Source: Seriola aureovittata
Lineage: Eukaryota > Chordata > Actinopteri > Carangiformes > Carangidae
Assembly (NCBI RefSeq): GCF_021018895.1
Contig: NC_079386.1
Coordinates: 6,810,835-6,874,834 of the forward strand
DNA length: 64,000 nucleotides
Reading direction: 5' to 3'
The notes below the pieces were generated by a model. The model was not told where the DNA came from. It saw nothing but the letters and a program-made list of their open reading frames with translations, and did not search any database. The position numbers were made by a program, and so were the translations under genes. Positions 13,311 through 25,899 of the stretch are shown here, piece after piece; position 1 is the first letter of the stretch; each line of letters begins with the position of its first letter.

Positions 13311-14949
13311 TTAAACTTTGAAAATCTTCCTTAAGAGCTACAGAAGTCCTTATACAACTGTTTTTACATGCTGAGTAACGCTCCCCATCAACCATAATCT
13401 GACTTTGATGTGTAAAATCTGTGTATTGCCTCTTTGATGAGTACTTGAGCACCACAGCCTTCAGCAGAACAGGAGTGAAACTCGAATGTTTTCGGTGCAA
13501 TGACAAACCTGTCATAAAGTGCAGCTCAGTGTTAGTATAAAACCACACAGAAAGCCGTTGTGCCCTCAAGAGAGCACAGACTAATCTATGGGGCATAAGA
13601 TGATAAAAAGGAAAGGATTTGTTGAGCATGTTTACTTTGTATCTTGTTTGTTTAATCTGTGCAAAAAGTGCAAAAAACAGACAGATATAAGATATAAAAT
13701 GTTGGGAGCCACTGAAGCGTATCATAAATAAAAATGTAAGGTCCATCTCTGTTTAATATCACAGGAAACACGTTCCCTATCGACTAGTTTTAGCTGCAAA
13801 GAGCTCTCTTGATTCTTGGAATTAGCATTTAATTGCTTTAAATCATTTTCCTTGGTGCTGACAGTGACAGATTACTAATGTGATCAGTAATTTTATTAAA
13901 AACATGTTAGAAGTTATCACAGTTATTGGAAACCAGTAATCAGCTTAGAGTTCATTTTTAAAGCACCAGGGGATAAGTGGCAGTGCTACTCTGGCAGTCA
14001 GATTGTGAGATTAAAGATATATTTTATGAATCATGATGTTAAATCTGCATTACATAAACAGGAAATAATTTAGAGGATGTGGAGGTACGGCAATTGGAGC
14101 CACTGTGAGTCATCAGGTAACTTTCCCCTGCCTCCTCCAGATCAGTGGCATCGTATCATGTTTTAGGAAGCATGAGAGCAAAGGAGGCTGCACAGTTACG
14201 TCCAAATCCCGCTGCCAGGCAACATTACAACTTGGGTTCCTCATTAAAAAAAAAAAACATTATGGAGCAACAGATTTTTTGGCAACCATTCTCGTTCTCC
14301 AACTCCCTAACTACACCCAGCAGGAATGTCTGCTATGCTGCAGCCTGCTGACTGAGTGATGGAGTGACTTACTGTTGGTGTGTTTTTCCTTGACCACAAC
14401 CAAAGAGCGGAGGAGGAAGTCAAAAAAAAAAAAACAAGCCCATGAGAATCGATCAGAAATAATCTATCATGAACACGCAAGCTCATATTTGTGTGTAGAA
14501 AGTGCTGGTGTCAGTGATACATGACCCTCAAGAGGAAGACAGACGTTGTTTAACAATTCAGCAGCTAGACAGGTTGGCATTGGTGTGTGTGTGTGTGTGT
14601 GTGTGTGTGGTCAGGTAAACCTGTTGATTAATCTGATCGTGAACCACCACACGCACAGACACACAAATCCAACCTCTCAGATGACGACAAACAAAAACAA
14701 GATGGACACATGCATATGCATTCTTTCAGCAGCGCAGCACGCATGCATAAGCTGGGATATTGTGTTTCTCTGGTGCATAATAAGATCCACACCGATCACA
14801 CACACTATCTCTCCCTCCCTCAAACGCACAAATAAACTTCTTTTTTTAGACAGGCAATGTTGTGTGGAACGCTGTATGTGAAGTGCAGGCACCTGTGGTG
14901 TCAATAGACCGCCTCTGCCCTCCAATCACCCCACTCTTTGTTTCCTCCT

Positions 14950-14987
<38 letters not shown>

Positions 14988-15479
14988 TACAAATACATTC
15001 ATTCTTTACGTCTCTCTATTTTTCTCTCCATTGCATTTAAACACACTCCCTCCCTTCCTCATCTCTCATTCCAACAGGTGTCCTGCTCCCATTGGTCACT
15101 GGGACCTATAGTACATGGTTGCTCATCCGAATAAATGTGCAGTCGGGCAACAAAAGATTTTCTATTCTGCAACGGCAGTAAATGTAGATCAGCAGGCTGC
15201 TCTCGGTTTGTCTCTCCCCTCAGAATCAACTTCATATTTTTATCGAATGGTTTGGCTTCCCAGTGCATTTCTGACAACAGTCCAGTCAGGTCTCTCGTGC
15301 TTGCAGATGTTGGTTTTGTAACTGTAACAGAATAAGATCAAGATCTCATGAGGATGCTTTGGTCCTGTGTTTTATGACCGGAGATCTATCACAGCTGCGT
15401 TCACGTCAAAACTTAGTTACTGTGTATGTCTGTGTTTGCATGACGGGGGGTTTTAGTCATGATAACAGAATGGCTCTGT

Positions 15480-16030
15480 GGATAACAATGTCAGTCGGTC
15501 GGTTCACCACTTTGGTCCAGACTGAATGATTACTGGATGGATTGCCATGACATTTTGTACAGACAATCATGGTCCCAAGAGAATGAACCTACATGACTTT
15601 TGTGATTCTCTAGCGCCACCAGCAGTTAGCAGTTCAAAGATTTCACTTAATCTGAGAAAAATCTCATCATCCACTTGATTTGATTTTATCAACATCCACT
15701 TGATTTAATTTTATCAACATCCACTTGATGTAAAGAGATTCATGATTTCCGGAGGATGAACTCTAATCAGCTTGAAGATTGCTTTTTCTGTAGCGTCAGC
15801 AGCAGGTCAACATTTCTGAGTCATATGTACTGAAAACCATTCCCATCAGCCTTAGCTTTACTTTGTGTTTAGTGCTTTTTAGCAAATGTAGCAAAATAGT
15901 TAGCATGCTAACATGCTAAACTAAGAGGGGGAACATGATAAACATTATGCCTGCTAAACATGCTGATGTTAGCATTTAGCTCAAAGCACCGCTGTGCATA
16001 ACAAATGCAGCATCACAGAGCTGCTAGCAG
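15480..16030. repeat. Dispersed repeat, teleost type, with internal 25-bp tandem
   Basis: Contains 'ctttggtccagactgaatga', 'ggattgccatgacattttgt' and then 'gttagcatgctaacatgcta', a string typical of a repeat I recognise as common in fish genomes. A 25-bp unit starting 'catccacttgattt' recurs at 15,668, 15,693 and 15,718. Non-coding. The family is not assigned. Confidence 0.5.
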
Positions 16031-16577
16031 AACATTGCATGTTACTTATTGCCGATTGCATTTTAATATCATGAGTTTACCCGCCCACTTCCCCCTTTCA
16101 TAGGACCACAAAAGAAGGAGACAAAGCTGAGAGAAGAAAGGGAGCAAAAGAGGACTAGCAGAGCTAAAGGAAGTATCGTTTAATAATAACAAAAAGATAC
16201 ACAAAAAGATAGGTAGAAGAGAATGAAAGGAACAGAGATAGTTTACATTCATGGGAAAATAAAATTAACTGGAATGAATGTGAGATCTAATCAACATCGT
16301 GTGTTCAAGGAAGTTAATGTAATTATTTGTTCTATCTGTTTCATATGCAGTGATCTAAGTGTTTGAAACAATGTGCCTAAGTAAGAAAGCAAGAAAGAAA
16401 GATGAGGTATCGGGAGGGAGGAAGAGATAAGAGTACACTCAGAAAAAAGGAGGACTTATAATTGCCTGTTGATAAGAAAAGAGACAAAAGGGGCAAAAGA
16501 GAGGTTAAAATTGGAACAAAGCAAGGGACAGAGACACATGGAAAAGATGTTGTGGAGAAAGGGAAGACCCCCAACCA

Positions 16578-16580
<3 letters not shown>

Positions 16581-16643
<63 letters not shown>

Positions 16644-16888
16644 CTCTCTCTCTCTCTCTCTCTCTCTAGTAACAGCCAGATCTTTTTCTCCAACGCAAAG
16701 CCAGGGACTCACAAAGACACATTGTATATGGACACACAGGCATATTCACTATCGGTCCACACACTGCGCCCTCTCCACACATACACACACACACACAAAC
16801 ACACATACACGCACACACACGCACACACACGCACACACACGCACGCACACACACGCACACACACGCACACACACACACACACACACAC
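16581..16888. repeat. Paired microsatellites (CT)n then (CA)n
   Basis: (TC)n runs 16,581-16,668 with two TGTG interruptions. A (CA)n tract with regular CACG interruptions runs 16,783-16,888. Long ORFs called across them in all frames are translation artefacts. Confidence 0.95.
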
Positions 16889-17437
16889 TAGTTTTAATGG
16901 GAAAGGCCTGACTCAGTCAACAGTAGCCATAAAAACCTGATCAGATTACTCTCCACAGCCCTGTTGAGATTTTGGCCTGAAATCACTGACAGATCATTGA
17001 AGACTGGACACATTCGTCTCCATAACATTGCAGGGTTATTGTTGATGTGTTTTGAAGAAAAGCTATCATGTGGGCGTGTAGGCGAAGCGCTGGTTACAGT
17101 TTTCCCCAGAAGAGGCGTTCACAGACGATGCAGATGGATATCACTAAAAAGTAAAATTTACTTTCATGAGATCCATCCATTAGAATCCACTTTGTCCAAC
17201 TGAATTTAGCTGCAGCTGGTTATCCTTTCATCTACTGCCTCTAAATGCTTAAAATGCGTTGCATCGCCTCTACATGGCTGCATCAGAATCCTATACTGCT
17301 ATCTAGTGGTTACATGGTGCCACTGCCCTCCCCCTCCACACAGTGGGTCTGATTGTGCAACAGTCAGGAATGTGGACTTACAAGTTTCCCCTCTGCTGCA
17401 GTTGTCCTCTGCTGTGAGCACACTGGGGGTCTGTCCT

Positions 17438-17440
<3 letters not shown>

Positions 17441-17506
<66 letters not shown>

Positions 17507-17521
17507 TGTGTGTGTGTGTGT
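17441..17521. repeat. (TG)n microsatellite
   Basis: About 40 TG units with one TA interruption near 17,500. Confidence 0.95.
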
Positions 17522-17783
17522 ACGCCTATCAGTTGCAGTGATTTGTGTTAAGTGTGAGTGCATTTTCACAAATGAATCAGAATAAAACCCTTACATATAC
17601 AACAGCATGCTATATGAACAGTATAGGGTACCCCAAGGCTCCGAGGCACAAACTGATTTATTGCCCTGAGGGAAGACAACCATGCAGAAAGAGAACGTGT
17701 TTTGGAGTCCAGCCTGAAATCATGGCAATCAATGTGTGAAATAGAATATAGTTTATTTTATTGAATATTTCATGGTTTTCAAT

Positions 17784-18583
17784 CAGGGGCATCTCTGGAC
17801 ATTTTGGTGCCCTAGGCGAGACGTCTGCTTCTGATTTTTTTCATTATAGGATTTCATGGTATTTCTAATAATTGTATAATACTTTATTATTTCAAATGTA
17901 GCTTAACTGTATTATCCTGGTTTAAAAAAATTTCAGGATATTGTATGGAACATAACGTGATTATTTATATCGCTGTATAATTTTAACATTAGGCTTCTGT
18001 GTCTGTGATGCCTCTACGTTACAGTCTCTGTTGTTTTTGTACTAAGGAGCAGGTGTTTGAATATGAAACTTTCACTTCTGGCTTTTTCTTTAATTATACA
18101 ACTTTCAGTGCACACTGTAGGCCTACTCCAAGAGACAGGATGTCAGTGTACATCTTTTGCAGCAGGAAGGTCTGTATAAGATTTAAACAGACGCTCATTA
18201 ACCTCAGCTTTAACAAAATGGCAGACTAACAGCAGCACCCCAGAGGTGTGCTCACCTGCTAAATATCACTGTAATAGATGCACAACAACTGCTGTTAAGA
18301 TATACAACTAAAACTGAAACTAACCACTGCTTTTACATATTGTGTGGCTCAGCGGGTCACTCACTCTCCAGGAGCAAACATCTGGATTTATAGCTGATAT
18401 CTACCTATCAGGTGAAGGTGAGCAGTTTTTGTTTAAACAATGGAAGGGGCGCACAGGACATCAGAAACGAACTTTTAAAAGGAGATCAGGAGCATTTACA
18501 AAGTACTCCTCCTCTTTGGCACCCCTAAAGATGGTGGTGTCCTAGGCAACAGCGTAGGTGGCCTGTGCCTAGAGCCGGCCCTG
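17784..18583. mobile_element. hAT-like non-autonomous DNA element (about 800 bp)
   Basis: The left end reads CAGGGGCATCTCTGG. The right end, read inwards on the other strand, is CAGGGCCGGCTCTAG, giving imperfect terminal inverted repeats of about 15 bp that start CAGGG. A subterminal CCTAGG occurs on both sides. The flanking 8-mers TTTTCAAT and GTTTCAGA share 5 of 8 positions, compatible with a decayed 8-bp target duplication. No transposase is encoded. The hAT assignment is an inference from the ends and duplication size. Confidence 0.5.
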
Positions 18584-21204
18584 GTTTCAGAGATTGGTTC
18601 ATGATCACACAAAGGGAATACAATATATTGTATATGTACTGAGACTAAAGCATCCCCCTCGGGTTGTTCTTCTCTGCATGATCTCACAAAGCTGACTGAC
18701 GGCACAGGGAAACAGCTCAACAGCTCCCCCATGTGGAAAGAAAACTCCAGTCTCCTTGAGGTCTGTCTTTCTGAGAGCAATTCTACAAAGACTCCATCAG
18801 GCTGTGTGTGTAAGTAGCCTACATACATATATATAAATAGACTATAAAGCCACTCTTATAAAGTCAGGCCAAGGTTGAGCTTGAGGTGGTGACGTATGTT
18901 TATACTGGAGGGGGAAGTAGAGACTGAGATTCGACAACAGGATCTGTCCCTTCCCCTAATGTTTGTGTTCTTGTGTATCTTACCCAGTGGCAGAGGAAGT
19001 ACTCAGATCCTTTAGATGAGTCAAAGTACCAATGCAAAGATGTAAAAATACATGAATAACATAAAAGAGCAGAAAATGGAAATACTTAGTAAGTAAAAAA
19101 CTGTACAAACATCACAATGTTAGAGCAAGGAGAGAACTTTGTATCTTCTCTAACTCACTTTTGCGGGTCTGGAAATGTCAGACTCATACTTAATGTCGGG
19201 GGGATCTTTAGACTTTACTGAAGTTAAGCTTACACAATCTGACACAATTCTCACAGTGGAAAAACCATTTCATCATGGACTTGTGGGCCGGACGGGACCA
19301 CTGTGCATAATACAGCTACGTAACAGCAACAAGTCTGTGTCAGATCTGTGTCATGTGTAGGCCTCCCACGGTGCTTAAGTCTTCCTAATGAACTTCTTAC
19401 ACTATGCAACACGCTGACACACACGCAAGCAACAATGTCCAGTCTTTATTCTCATATAGCTTCTAATAAGCTCAGTCTTCCAGCTATTTGCAAGTTAGTG
19501 AGATTATTTGAGCTCATGACATGATATATCCTCACACACATACCATACCATATACTTCACTGTCTCTAAGGCCGCCACAGTTTTAATATTACATGCTAAC
19601 ATTACACTGACCTTCCTCTCCAGAGGTATGTGTCTGACATGACGTTGAAAGAAGTCACTCAGCTGGTGTAGTGATACAGATGCACACAGCTACTTTGCAT
19701 GTGCATTTTTTTCTCTTATTTGGTGACACATTAGGTCTGTGTGGAGTGTTTTTTGTGTAATAGTAACTGCATGGCTATCTGTGTTGTGTGTGACGGAGTA
19801 TTTTTATATGAAAGCACACATGAATGTTTAAGTTACAGTGTGTGTATGAGTATGAGTATATGAAGGTGTGTTGGTCTGTCTGTGCTTACTCAACTGTAAG
19901 TTTCAGACATGCCCACTGAATAATTCAGGTTTTTACGTCTTGTTGCCACGGTTATCCATGAAGTGGTTTCTTGGGCCAGTATGATACGCACACACACACA
20001 CACGCACACACACCAATATGTGCATGTTGACAGATGTCAACACCCCCGTGAACACCCCAAAGGAGGGAGAGACATTATGAATTCGCTCTCCCTGTCTTAA
20101 CCTCCCCCTTCACTTCACTCTCCTATTATTATTAAAACTCTTGTTATTAACCAGCCTGGCCGGGGTGTGTGGTTCCCTGCTGTTACAGCACAATAGACAC
20201 ACTGTGAAAAAATGTGACAGGTTTCCTGTTAATGCAACACCTTCAGTGGTTTCATCCATGCCAAAGCCTGGAGGATGTAGGCTAGCATAAATGTTAAATT
20301 CCCAAACCAATCCCATACTAGAAAATCCAGCTGCTCCAGCTGCTTTCCACTTATAGGTTACATTCTATAGGCTTATCTTAAGAGTTTAATTAAATTTTAC
20401 AAATATGGGATGCATACTATGCATACTTCATACTGAACAATAATTGTTTTTTCTATCTTGCAAAATGTAGGCTTGTATAAAATAGTCTTTTCATAAAGCG
20501 TGAAATGTAGGTGTGAAATTCTGCCTGTAAATATTTCATACATTCCTGTGGAGACTTTTGGGAACTAGTCAAATGAGCATTCAAATAGCGTTTCAAGCAG
20601 TTAGGCCCCTGGGCAAACTGGATATTTGTTTAAATACTGTGCAAGGACAAAGTGCGGCACAATGCACTGCGGCCTAATGGGTCTTCACTTTGTAATGGTT
20701 TGCCTCTGGTGGGTTAATACTGCAATGACAAATAATAGGCTATCAGTAAGTCAGAAAGTTTGTCAGAGGTTAAGCCATTGACTAAGTCTGAATAAGTCAG
20801 TGTGGATACTGAATTTAAAGTGGGGAAGGAGCACAAAGACTAAATCAAATGTCTGTCTTTGTTATTTATATAGTAGAGCATGGTCTGAAAGAGTGTTGAA
20901 CCGTTGTTAAATGAGAACGGTGAACGGGGGGGGGGGGTCACATCTGAAAGCTGAGAGACTAGGGGAAATGAAATGTGAAAAGAAAACGGATAACAGTCGG
21001 TCAACTGGTTTTTAAAGTGGGGGGAAAATCAACTGTGTTTTTTCTTTTTTTCAGTCGCTCTACGTCGGATGCGCTCAAGCCCAGTCAGAGAGCACGCACG
21101 CACCTCTCGTGGGGACAGAGAGAAAGAGAGAGAGAGACGTGTGATTTCTCTTTGTACTGAATGAAGAGTTGAGGCCGGCTCCACCGCTACTGCTGCTGTC
21201 TTCG

Positions 21205-21240
21205 CTTTTTATATAAGCAGAGTTTTGCATGCTGTAAATA
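21205..21240 (+). promoter_or_regulatory. ppp1r14b: ppp1r14b core promoter with TATA box
   Basis: A canonical TATATAAG lies at 21,210-21,217. Transcription is predicted to begin about 25-30 bases downstream, near 21,240. The surrounding 21,050-21,500 region is relatively rich in CpG. Confidence 0.55.
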
Positions 21241-21534
21241 GCACAATAAGCCGGTTACACTTTACGTTTCGCCGTACCCGTCGTTCCCTTTTGTGTTGTG
21301 GAAGCAGCCGATCACTGCCAATGTCGCTTTGAGCGATTTTGGACAACAAAAGCATCAGGTCCAACGTTGTTTCTTTTCGGGGGATTTCAAGTCACACATT
21401 TATCAGTCGGGATTTTTCAGTGCGGAAAAGCGAGCAGCCGCACATCCACAGACCTCTTGTCGCCTCCTTTCCGTCGCCCCTTTCACACTTCCACACCTCC
21501 GGGGTTTTTTTCCCCCCCAACAATCCGAGCGACC
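21241..21534 (+). other. ppp1r14b: ppp1r14b 5' UTR with a three-codon upstream ORF
   Basis: About 300 bases between the predicted start site and the ATG. It contains one ATG, at 21,321, that opens a minimal uORF (Met-Ser-Leu-stop, 21,321-21,332). The main reading frame is open without a stop from 21,250 but has no in-frame ATG before 21,535. It ends with a T/C homopolymer patch just before the start codon. Confidence 0.5.
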
Positions 21535-24500
21535 ATGGCTGCTGTAACAAGCCCGGAGACGAGCCCTCAACCCCGGGTATATTTCCAGACGCCGGCCGGC
21601 ACCACGGAGGAGCCGGAGACACCCGTTCGGAAGCAGGGACGCGTTACCGTCAAATACGACCGTAAGGAGCTGAGGAAGAGACTGAACCTGGAGGAGTGGA
21701 TTATCGACCAGCTAACGGACCTCTACGACTGTGAGGTAAAGATCCTAACAATAACCGGCCTCGAAACCGATCGAACGTATTGATTAGGCGGCTGTGCTAA
21801 GTAATAGGGCTCTACAGTATAGTCTAATAAGTCAGTTTATCAGCTCTGGGGCTCGTCTTTGTGTCTAGTCCTAAATCAAACTTGACAAAGAAACATTAAT
21901 GGGCCCTTTGTCGGTGCTTTTGGCCTAGCTTCGCTTCTTCTATAGCCTATAGTATTCGGGCCATATGCAAGTAGATCAGCTAGTGAGCGCAGAAAATTAG
22001 GAAACAACGTGAATACTAAGTGATGAAGTGATGAAATAATGTCAGACATTTACATCAGTTAGATTAAAGCCTTGTGGTTAAACTTCAGTCCTCCACCCAC
22101 AGGTAGGCTAAATGTAGCATATGCAGCTTTATAGCCTAATCATGAAATGGACAGCCTAAGCTCTGTGCTCTGATTGGCTGAAGCTGTTTTAAAGCACACC
22201 TGTGAATGAATCTAATCCAATATTAATGGCTGACTGGAAATTAACACTTATGTCATACTTTAGTTGTAAAAGACTTTGCTTAGCTGCTGTTTGAGAGCTG
22301 TTTTGGTTAGAAAAATAGCAGAATCACTTTTTTTATTAATAAAATAGTAATAATGTAATGTAGAAATTTAAAGAAAATCAAGAGACTTGTGTCTGTTTGT
22401 GTCTTTGGTTTATGGGACCCTTGTTGCTTGCCCCCTCCCAGCTTTCCTCTCTCTCTTACTTGCAAACTTTTAAATAAAGAAAAAGCTGAGTGAGGGTGAG
22501 TGAGTCACTGTCATCGGGCAGGGGTGGTGGGGGGCACACAGGAGACAAATGAGGTGAGACTGATGCATCTGGGTAGGGGGTCCAGTTATACATCTTGTCA
22601 GGCCTGAACCCCCTGGCTGCAGCGATGACTGTGCATTACCACCAGGTGTGGTGTAGCTAACTTTAGAGTCCCTCTGCACCATCACACATCAAACCCCTGG
22701 TCATGGTGACACATGGGGGGCCGTGCAGTTATAATGTAACCTGGCGGCAGCTGTGGTGTAGCTGCTGCCGTCAGTAGTAGGTAAGCTCATGTGGAGTCTA
22801 CTGAGCTGGCATTGACCCACATTCTATTCCTAGCGTGAGGAATACAACGACTTAACAGGTTTGGAGAATTCCTAGTAGGCTAATGGAGAGAAAAGACGGG
22901 GCGCGAAGGAGGCTGGTCGCTGGAAGCACAATCACACATACTCACAACAGGGTTTTACTTGAATAAAGTTTGTTTTGTTTTTTTGTAGCTACAGCGTAAA
23001 AAAGTAATGCAAATTTACTGTGTGAGAGTCTTCAGGGGTCTGCTTGTCTCCACGTTTACACCTGAAAGTTTAAAATCCAATCCACTGACAGACTGTGACT
23101 GAAGTGTAACCAGATATTATTCCAATCCACAGTTCACAAAGAGTGTGAGGCTAAAAACTGATACCTCTCTTATCATGTGGTGTAAGAAAACTAGATCATA
23201 GTCTCTCCCACATTTGTCTCTCCTAACTTTCTATGCTAATTTCATTGAGGTTTTTATGGCAGTTGGTGGGATATCCCGTGAGATGCTGATAATAAAGTAG
23301 CAGGGATACAACAGAGACTCAGATGCCAGCAGAGGTGATTAAACGGCCTGCAGAGGATTTTAAAATCAGTCTGCTTTGATTGTCTGCCAATAATGGATTA
23401 ATATGCTATGCATCAACGCTGTGTGGAGTCCAAAAAAAGTATGACTAAATGCGTTCAGGGGAAAAACTTTGCAGTCCTGTGCTCGAGTATGAGTTTTTTA
23501 TAATTCAACAGAAGACAATCAAAGTGGTTTGGAAATACGTGTCTTTTTAGATCTTATTTATAATCTTATCGATCCCAGCGATCAATAGGAGACAATCTGA
23601 AATTTCAAGGACAGGTATTTCTCTTTCTAAATGTAGATTCATTCATTCATTCCCCCATCTTGCCTTCAGTCACTTATCCACTCAGTCTTTCAGTCATGCA
23701 TGCTTTAATGCACTGATGGTGTATTGTGAGTCTGCTTTAACAGGGTCACAAAGAGTCCAAGAAGAAATGGGCGCATGGTGACGGTATCTGTTGTTTCTTT
23801 ATAGTGAGACCGGAGAGTCATTGTGGTCAGATCACAGGTATTCCAGGTTGTACATGTGTAAATGAGAAATTAATGATTTTATTTCACAGTTTCGGACGCA
23901 CATTCCTCACTCGTCTCTAAAGATGACGTTCTTCCACAGTCGTTCCTCCTTTTCATTGTCCGGACCCCGTCCCTGCCTCGGCTGTTAGACAACAAAGAGA
24001 TTAATTTACAGTCGGTTCACTGATGGAGACACATTGGGCTCATTTAGACAGCGAAATGTGGAGCACGTGCTGCTAAACAGTGTAACTGGAGAGGCAGCTT
24101 TAGCCGGTCAGGGAGCAGAGCGGGAACTGGGATAACCCTGTTCACTGACAAAGACGAGGAGCACGTGGCTTGGGTTTTACTCCTTTTTTTCTTTCACCTT
24201 CCTCGCTTGATCTTTGCCTTTTTCTTTCTTGCCTTTTTATTTCCATGTGTCTCATTTTGTTCTGACTCATCATAATTCATATTTTCATTTGTCACATTAT
24301 TTCCTATATATCAGTCTCTCTTTTTCTCTCTCTCCTTTCATGGATGCATATTTCAGCTATTAATAAAACCGCATGGAGTTTGTTCAACGGGGACTTCATA
24401 ATGAGCTATTTTCTCATTCATATAATCCCTTTAAACACGCTACAAGAAGTCAGCCGGTCGTTGCTGCCAGGCAGCTTGTCAGATATTCATCCAGCCACTT

Positions 24501-25834
24501 AGTCGGCCTATCAGTCAGAGTTGCTATGGTTAATAGTGAGGAGCCGAACCTTCATATGATTCCATGGCAACAAGGATTGTCAAATGTTTATGTTGGTTAA
24601 CCATGCAGTGGAAAAAAAGGGCTCGGGTCCATTTCGCCAAAGAAAGCTCAGTGAAATTGCATCATATCCAAAAAGCCCCTGTATTTTACTCTGGATTATA
24701 ATCAGAGCCATTCAGTTATTATATTAGCAGAGACTGATGTTAAAATGCCATTTGCTTTGTTATAGAAACACCTCCTGGTTTTGTTACGTGCCCAAACAGT
24801 GCTAATAATACCCCAGGGGCTACTTCTGCACTTGTTTGTAGGTACTTTTTTTTTAAATAAAATTTGGAGTAGGTTGAAAATTAAAAAAAAAAAAAAAATT
24901 CACTTAAGAGATGGATATATATTTAACATTCTACTTACTCAAGTGTAACGTAAATACCCGATGTTGAAAACTAAGTGGAAACAGTCAGCTACAAGCGATA
25001 GATGAATGGTTGAAATAGATATAGGCTAGCTAAAAGTAATGAATAAACAGTTGAACTAATTAGCTAAAAGTAATGGAAAAAAGGTTGAATTATTTAGCTT
25101 CTGGCACTGGTAGTATTGCAAGCTAAAACAAACTTACCTCAATGCTGACAGATCGATTGTATTGTAACAATATCCATTTTTGTTAGATGACATCCACTTT
25201 AAAACAAATTCAAATGAATACATTTGGAACAAGACTGGTGGTGACTGTTGATGAAGAAACACTTTAATCTGATACATCTGTTTCAATAGAGCCTCCAAAT
25301 CCCACAATTCTCATCCATCTCACAGTTTAGGTTTTAAACCCAACTATAAACTGAGTTAGTTTAAAAGTACAAACACTAAAGCGGCAGCAAATGTAAGGAT
25401 TTGGGAGTGTTATGTGGCACATACCAAAAGGGAGTGGGGGTGTTTCTTTAAGGATGGATGTTTGTTTAAGTTGTACACACTTTCTCTGTTGTTATAGAGC
25501 CCCCACTCTATTACTGGCTTTGTATATAAGGTGCTAAGTGCATTTGAGCTCGCTCTAGGGAAAAGCAAAATGGGGGTTTCACTTATCAAGTCCACAACTC
25601 CGCTTCTAGTAAAATGATTAAATTTCACTCCAGTCATGGTACCATTCCCATGGTAACTGGGCTGTTAAAAGTTTATTTGTCAGTAAAGAGATTTATTTTC
25701 TCCTGGTTTGCTGTGTTTTCCGCTCGTAGTACACTGGAGCTAACCAGTAGCTACATAGTTAACAGTGGAGCGAGTGGGCGGACCAATCCCCAAACTCCAG
25801 GGTCCTACGTGGCCACACAGACACACACACACAA

Positions 25835-25899
<65 letters not shown>

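Larger units (their letters stand above)
12451..21204. other. Intergenic region between divergent plcb3 and ppp1r14b promoters
   Basis: No gene recognised. It holds a 12-G run (12,753-12,764), teleost-type dispersed repeat copies (about 12,960-13,310 and 15,480-16,030), (CT)n at 14,950-14,983 and 16,581-16,668, (CA)n at 16,783-16,888, (TG)n at 17,441-17,521, a hAT-like element (17,784-18,583) and a second 12-G run (20,926-20,937). ORFs of 60-150 codons here are low-complexity or lie in repeats. Confidence 0.6.

Noticed and set aside
13303..13746. 147-codon minus-strand ORF
   Set aside because: It overlaps the edge of a dispersed repeat and shows no domain. Its hydrophobic stretches come from T-rich sequence.
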